DNA from: a virus
Reading direction: 5' to 3' (one strand)
IMG/VR virus record: IMGVR_UViG_3300042401_000322
Location: 1 to 34,292 of that record
DNA length: 34,292 bases
Made by a program: the position numbers and the translations under genes. The notes below the pieces were generated by a model. It worked only from the letters and a program-made list of their open reading frames with translations, made no database searches and was not told where the DNA came from. Below, one piece after another: positions 30,622-34,292 of the stretch (position 1 is the stretch's first letter; each line of letters starts with the position of its first letter).

Positions 30622-31164
30622 GTGGCTTGCAATTTAACAATAGGACGCGCGGAGGCGTGCAAAGAGGCAATCGGAGGACTGAAAGCCGTATACTTTATTA
30701 ATTTTCAGATAGTTCCGTCTGACGTGACTTTCTCGAATGACTTAATCACTGCGGTGACTAACGTGGATAACTTATACAAATATGAGTTGAAATCAAACGA
30801 AAACGTATTTGACCAAGAAATCGTTTCAAGCCGTGAAGCGGGAACAACTTTCTTCCGTCAAACGTTAACAATTAAGTTGAAGAAACAAGACGCTACGACG
30901 CACAAAGAAATAAAATTATTAGCTTACTCAAGACCTCACGTGTTAGTTGAAAATAACAACGGTCAGTTCTTCTTAATGGGATTGTACAGAGGAGCTGATT
31001 TAACGGCGGGAAGTATCAATTCTGGCGGGGCGCTTTCAGATTTTTCAGGATATAGTTTGACTTTCACTGCTGAAGAGGCTCTACCGGCACCATTCACGGA
31101 TATTACAAGCTCTACAACTATCGTTTCTGATTGTTTCACTGGCGCAACCGTTGTAACTGCTTAA
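30622..31164 (+). CDS. Tail-tube-like structural protein, copy 1
   Basis: The 180-aa product reads from a GTG at 30622, only 20 bases behind a terminator. It shares ACxxxxGRxxxCK at its start, a central YELKSNENVFDQEIVSSRE, FFRQTLTIKLKKQD and a C-terminal GADLTAGSINSGGALSDFSGYSLTFTAEE with the next gene. The GYSLTFTAEE ending is common in tail-tube or major tail proteins of Bacteroidota phages. Capsid decoration is the alternative. I favour major tail protein. Confidence 0.65.
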   Translation: MACNLTIGRAEACKEAIGGLKAVYFINFQIVPSDVTFSNDLITAVTNVDNLYKYELKSNENVFDQEIVSSREAGTTFFRQTLTIKLKKQDATTHKEIKLLAYSRPHVLVENNNGQFFLMGLYRGADLTAGSINSGGALSDFSGYSLTFTAEEALPAPFTDITSSTTIVSDCFTGATVVTA

Positions 31165-31166
31165 CC

Positions 31167-31757
31167 ATGGCTTGTTTAATAACTTCGGGACGTATAGAGC
31201 CGTGCAAGGATAGCCTTGGTGGGTTGCGTAATGTATACTTCATTAATGAAGATATTTCAGCGAACTACATGTATAGGGAGTCAGCTCCAGGAGTTTATGT
31301 TGTCGATACTGACTTTAGCGAGTCAATTGATTACGTAAATTTTGTGGAGAAACTTTACAAGTTTGAATTGAAATCTAATGAAAATGTTTACGATCAGGAG
31401 ATAGTAAGTTCACGTGAAAACGGTACTACTTTCTTTCGTCAAACATTGACTATTAAACTAAAAAAACAGGACATTGCTACGCACAACGCTGTAAAAACTT
31501 TAGCGTACGCAAAACCGAGAATTTTAGTTGAAAACAACGAAGGACAATTTTTCTTAGTTGGACTTTTAAGAGGTTGTGATTTGACAGCGGGAAGTATAAA
31601 TAATGGGGGTGCGCTTGGTGATTTTAGCGGTTATTCCTTGACATTCCAAGCGGAAGAGCTACTCCCGTCGCAATTCGTTGCAAGTGGTACAAGTGCTTTC
31701 TATTACGACATTGACCCATCAGGTGGGCAAACAGCAAGTATAATTGTAACAAGTTAA
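31167..31757 (+). CDS. Tail-tube-like structural protein, copy 2
   Basis: I start it at ATG 31167, two bases after copy 1 ends, because residues from here on align with copy 1, while an upstream ATG in the same frame lies inside copy 1. The 196-aa product repeats the copy 1 motifs (YKFELKSNENVYDQE, TTFFRQTLTIKLKKQD, GYSLTFQAEE) but has an insertion near residues 30-55 and a Gly-Ser-Thr tail. Tandem duplication is inferred. It is followed by its own terminator. Confidence 0.65.
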   Translation: MACLITSGRIEPCKDSLGGLRNVYFINEDISANYMYRESAPGVYVVDTDFSESIDYVNFVEKLYKFELKSNENVYDQEIVSSRENGTTFFRQTLTIKLKKQDIATHNAVKTLAYAKPRILVENNEGQFFLVGLLRGCDLTAGSINNGGALGDFSGYSLTFQAEELLPSQFVASGTSAFYYDIDPSGGQTASIIVTS

Positions 31758-31764
31758 TTTTTCG

Positions 31765-31793
31765 GAGGGGTTTAATAGCCCCTCTTTTTTTTT
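31765..31793 (+). terminator. Rho-independent terminator after the tail-tube pair
   Basis: Stem GAGGGG / CCCCTC (6 bp), an eight-base TTTAATAG loop, then nine T residues. The second strong terminator within 1.2 kb of the structural operon. Confidence 0.85.
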
Positions 31794-31818
31794 GCAACAA
31801 AAACACTAATTTTAAGTT

Positions 31819-31837
31819 ATACTATTAATGATAGTAT
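31819..31837 (+). promoter_or_regulatory. Inverted repeat enclosing a start codon
   Basis: ATACTAT (31819-31825) and ATAGTAT (31831-31837) form a perfect 7-bp stem around a TAATG loop that holds the ATG at 31828. In RNA the stem is weak (one G-C pair per arm) but exposes the start codon in a hairpin loop, so it could tune translation. Confidence 0.45.
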
Positions 31838-32145
31838 TAACGACATCCACATCACCGCAAACGGTTTATTTTATCCCACGTGAAGGAACGGGGAATTCAG
31901 ATAAGATATTTCTTACAGACGAACAAACAAACGTCACTACAACGATTAATATAACGACCTACGCAACGGGTGATTATTACCACACGGCGACCGCTACATT
32001 TGCATTAAAAGAAGGTCATACGTATATTTGTAAAATAGGTAAAACAAACGACATTCGCTTCTACGGACGTGTATTTTGCACGGATAATCCAAGCTCGAAT
32101 TTCACACAAACGGTAACAACCAACGAATTTATTATATATGAATAA
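31828..32145 (+). CDS. Hypothetical structural protein (105 aa)
   Basis: Small beta-rich protein (Thr-rich strands such as TSTSPQTVYFIPREG and TTTINITTYATGDYYHTATATF) ending in TTNEFIIYE. It lies between the tail-tube genes and the portal gene and overlaps the portal start by 8 bases. Likely virion component; function unknown. Its start codon sits in the loop of the inverted repeat at 31819-31837. Confidence 0.6.
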   Translation: MIVLTTSTSPQTVYFIPREGTGNSDKIFLTDEQTNVTTTINITTYATGDYYHTATATFALKEGHTYICKIGKTNDIRFYGRVFCTDNPSSNFTQTVTTNEFIIYE

Positions 32146-33859
32146 TAACATTATACAATTATCCTCCTATACTGCCCCCGTAATTGTTGAGAACAATAAG
32201 AATGAGTGGGTTGAATATGGTGAAGATAATAACTACTATCAGTTTTTAATTGACCGATATAGCAATTCAGCAACGAACAACGCTGTAATTAATAACATTT
32301 GCAGATTGATATTCGGGCAAGGGTTAACGGCTACTGATAGCGCAATGAAGCCAAACGAATGGGCTCAATTACTATCTATATTAAAGGAAGATGATTTAAG
32401 ACGTATTATCTTTGATTTGTACGCATTAGGGCAATGTGCCTTGCAGATTCACTATGACAAAGGACATAAGGCTATTACAAGGGCTTTTCACACACCTATA
32501 CAATTGTTAAGACCTGAGAAGTGTAACCAAGACGGGGACATAGTAGGGTATTTCTATTCCGACAATTGGAGCGACCCTAAAAAGTACGTACCTAAAAGAT
32601 TCGATGCTTTCGGAACGTCGAAAAAAGAAGTTGAGATTTTGTATTTGGCACCTTATTCTGCTGGTATGAAATACTTTTCAAATGTAGACTATCAAGGTGG
32701 GATTGATTACGCATTGTTAGAAGAGAAAATAGCTGAATACCTTATAAATGAGGTTAGTAACTCATTCGCTCCCACGACGATCGTGAACTTTAATAATGGT
32801 ACCCCAACCGACGAGATGAAGGATGAAATTTCTGCATCTGTAATCGGTAAATTAACAGGGTCAAAAGGTAAGAAAGTTGTAATATCATTTAATGAGAATG
32901 AGGCTACTAAAACAACGGTAGACACTATACCATTACAAGACGCTGCGGACCATTATTCTTATTTATCAGATGAGTCAACAGCTAAGATATTACGCAGCCA
33001 CAATGTAACTACACCATTATTGTTTGGTGTGACTTCAGCAAGTGGGTTCAGCTCAAATGCTGATGAAATGAAAACAGGTGCATTGTTGTTTGAAAACATG
33101 GTAATCAAACCAAAGCAACAAATGATCCTTGAAATGGTTAAAAAGATACTTTCGTTTAATGGTGTATCTTTAAACCTTAGATTCAAAACGTTGAACCCTT
33201 TACAAGGTGATGAGCCACAGCCCGTACAAGAGGTTAAAATGAGCGCCCAGGATGAATTGTACGTTGCGAAATATGGTGAGGACATTGATTTAGATGAATG
33301 GGTGTTGATTGATAGCCACGAAGTAGATTATGAGCTTGAAGATGAATTAGACGAGCAATTACGCAAACTTAACGAGCCTACTAAATTGTCTAAGGTTCTA
33401 AACTTAGTAAAAACGGGTACATCACGACCAAACGCAAAGAGCTTACAAGATGGTGAGCTTTTCAAACATAGATATAGATACGTTGGTGAAACATCGGATA
33501 AATCGAGATTGTTTTGTAAGAAAATGATTCAAGCTAACAAGGTTTACAGAAAAGAGGATATTGTAAGAATGAGCAGTGAAATTGTAAACCAAACAAGTAC
33601 AAGAGCAGACGGAACAGAAGGCGGTTTTGGACCACGTGGGGCAACTACTTATGACATATGGTTATACAAAGGCGGTGGGGCATGCCACCATAAATGGGTG
33701 CGTGAAACTTACTTAAGAAAATCAGACGTTAATTCACCATTAGCTAAAAAGTTCACACCGGCACAAACTCGCAAACTTGGTGAAATAGCACCGACAAACG
33801 ATAAGCGAGTTTACACACGTCCAATTGATATGCCTAACAAAGGATTTTTACCTAAATAA
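32138..33859 (+). CDS. Portal protein with fused C-terminal domain
   Basis: The 573-aa protein has a portal plan in its first 400 residues: NNKNEWVEYGEDNNYYQFLIDRYSNSATNNAVINNI near the start, a FDLYALGQCALQIHYD crown region, FHTPIQLLRPEKCN, and LLEEKIAEYLINEVSNSFAPTTIVNF with the stem helix further on. From about residue 440 it carries an extra part beginning KHRYRYVGETSDKSRLFCKKMI and ending with WLYKGGGACHHKWVRETYL, a domain seen in Bacteroidota phage head or minor head proteins. The fusion suggests portal and minor head functions in one chain. The CHH cluster may bind a metal. Confidence 0.8.
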   Translation: MNNNIIQLSSYTAPVIVENNKNEWVEYGEDNNYYQFLIDRYSNSATNNAVINNICRLIFGQGLTATDSAMKPNEWAQLLSILKEDDLRRIIFDLYALGQCALQIHYDKGHKAITRAFHTPIQLLRPEKCNQDGDIVGYFYSDNWSDPKKYVPKRFDAFGTSKKEVEILYLAPYSAGMKYFSNVDYQGGIDYALLEEKIAEYLINEVSNSFAPTTIVNFNNGTPTDEMKDEISASVIGKLTGSKGKKVVISFNENEATKTTVDTIPLQDAADHYSYLSDESTAKILRSHNVTTPLLFGVTSASGFSSNADEMKTGALLFENMVIKPKQQMILEMVKKILSFNGVSLNLRFKTLNPLQGDEPQPVQEVKMSAQDELYVAKYGEDIDLDEWVLIDSHEVDYELEDELDEQLRKLNEPTKLSKVLNLVKTGTSRPNAKSLQDGELFKHRYRYVGETSDKSRLFCKKMIQANKVYRKEDIVRMSSEIVNQTSTRADGTEGGFGPRGATTYDIWLYKGGGACHHKWVRETYLRKSDVNSPLAKKFTPAQTRKLGEIAPTNDKRVYTRPIDMPNKGFLPK

Positions 33860-33865
33860 TAAGAC

Positions 33866-34292
33866 ATGGCAGAAGCATTACTAATTTCGAAAAAAGACCT
33901 ACAGGAATATACTTCTTTGAACGCAAACACGGACGTTGATAAAGTGATTCAATTTGTACTTGTAGCACAAAATATTTGGATTCAGCAATACACAGGTACT
34001 AAGCTACTTGATAAGATTAAAACGGATATTACCAACAATACACTTGCTGGTAATTACATAACGCTTGTAAGGTCATATTTAAAACCAATGTTGATACATT
34101 TTACCATGGTTGAGTATTTGCCTTTCTGCGCTTACACAATATCAAATAAAGGGATATATAAGCATCAATCTGAGAATAGCGAAATTGTATCGAAAGAGGA
34201 AGTTGACTATTTAATTGAGAAAGAAAAACGCATAGCTGAAAGTTACTCGCAAAGGTTTTTAGACTATATTTGTAAGAACAATAGTTTGTTTC
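33866..34292 (+). CDS. Head-tail connector protein, 5' part (continues at the left end)
   Basis: Starts six bases after the portal stop: AEALLISKKDLQEYTSLNANTDVDKVIQFVLVAQNIWIQQYTGTKLLDK, a helical opening typical of gp6-like connectors. It runs off the right end and continues in frame at base 135 of the left end. A complete protein would be 166 aa. It would fit between the portal and the tail-completion proteins. Confidence 0.75.
   Translation, partial: MAEALLISKKDLQEYTSLNANTDVDKVIQFVLVAQNIWIQQYTGTKLLDKIKTDITNNTLAGNYITLVRSYLKPMLIHFTMVEYLPFCAYTISNKGIYKHQSENSEIVSKEEVDYLIEKEKRIAESYSQRFLDYICKNNSLF
34159..34292 (+). repeat. Terminal direct repeat, right copy
   Basis: Copy of bases 1-134 with T instead of C at 34285 (window position 127). 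Both give serine in the connector frame. It indicates that the two ends overlap. Confidence 0.95.

Noticed and set aside
31131-31166. ATG at 31131 as the start of tail-tube copy 2
   Set aside because: The extra residues lie inside copy 1 in another frame, look non-coding (Trp, Arg, Cys-rich), and the family start aligns at 31167.
30622-31757. Direct repeat of the tail-tube pair as an assembly artefact
   Set aside because: The copies differ too much in DNA and length, and each has its own start and stop; these are diverged paralogues.
1-34292. CRISPR array, insertion sequence, reverse transcriptase or diversity-generating element
   Set aside because: No regularly spaced repeats, transposase or reverse transcriptase motifs found on either strand.

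Overview
This window looks like the complete genome of a tailed phage of a Bacteroidota host, probably Flavobacterium-like, cut open inside a structural gene. The first 134 bases recur at the end (34159-34292) with one silent difference, so the unit genome is about 34,158 bp, circular or circularly permuted. The host assignment rests on the AT-rich composition, several copies of the Bacteroidota -7 promoter element TAnnTTTG, A-rich rather than Shine-Dalgarno-like leaders, and gene families known from flavobacterial siphophages. All genes are on the plus strand and tightly packed, with frequent ATGA or TAATG overlaps. I see no integrase and no clear lysogeny repressor.

Layout. 1-2152 is the end of the late region: a head-tail connector fragment, a LamG adhesin, a holin-like protein, a YkuD-like lysin and a terminator. 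2186-4044 is an early operon of small genes with a second lysis-like set: a two-segment membrane protein, a secreted glucosaminidase-like enzyme and a small lipoprotein. 4045-4421 is the only long non-coding stretch. It holds at least nine copies of GTTKACA (either orientation), an almost pure A/T block, a promoter, and a predicted RNA of about 87 nt made of two hairpins whose loops are complementary. 4422-10518 is the replication and modification module: lipoprotein, SF2 helicase-DNA methyltransferase fusion, prim-pol/DUF3987 helicase, a second SF2 helicase and a VRR-NUC nuclease. 10530-10662 carries a promoter and a tRNA-Asn-like gene. 10687-15506 is recombination (ERF, YqaJ-type exonuclease, DUF3127 SSB-like), an RNA polymerase alpha-CTD-like protein, nucleotide metabolism (divergent ThyX, MazG) and small proteins, ending in a terminator.

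15547-34292 is the late region: sigma-70-like factor, TerS and TerL, a tail assembly chaperone with a clear -1 programmed frameshift (T9 run at 18949), tail completion proteins, large tail proteins, tape measure, XkdF-like protease, fibre/beta-helix proteins, scaffold, major capsid protein (terminator behind it), two tandem tail-tube-like paralogues (terminator behind them), portal with a fused C-terminal domain, and the connector that crosses the contig ends. Portal and capsid genes lie downstream of the tail genes, unlike the usual siphophage order.

The phage appears to carry its own transcription-modifying parts (sigma-like and alpha-CTD-like proteins), DNA modification, priming and helicase functions and annealing recombination, but no DNA polymerase that I recognise. 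The most notable signals are the repeat cluster with the kissing-loop RNA at 4048-4401, the dual-coding frameshift at 18949-19145, the helicase-methyltransferase fusion, and the divergent ThyX active-site motif.
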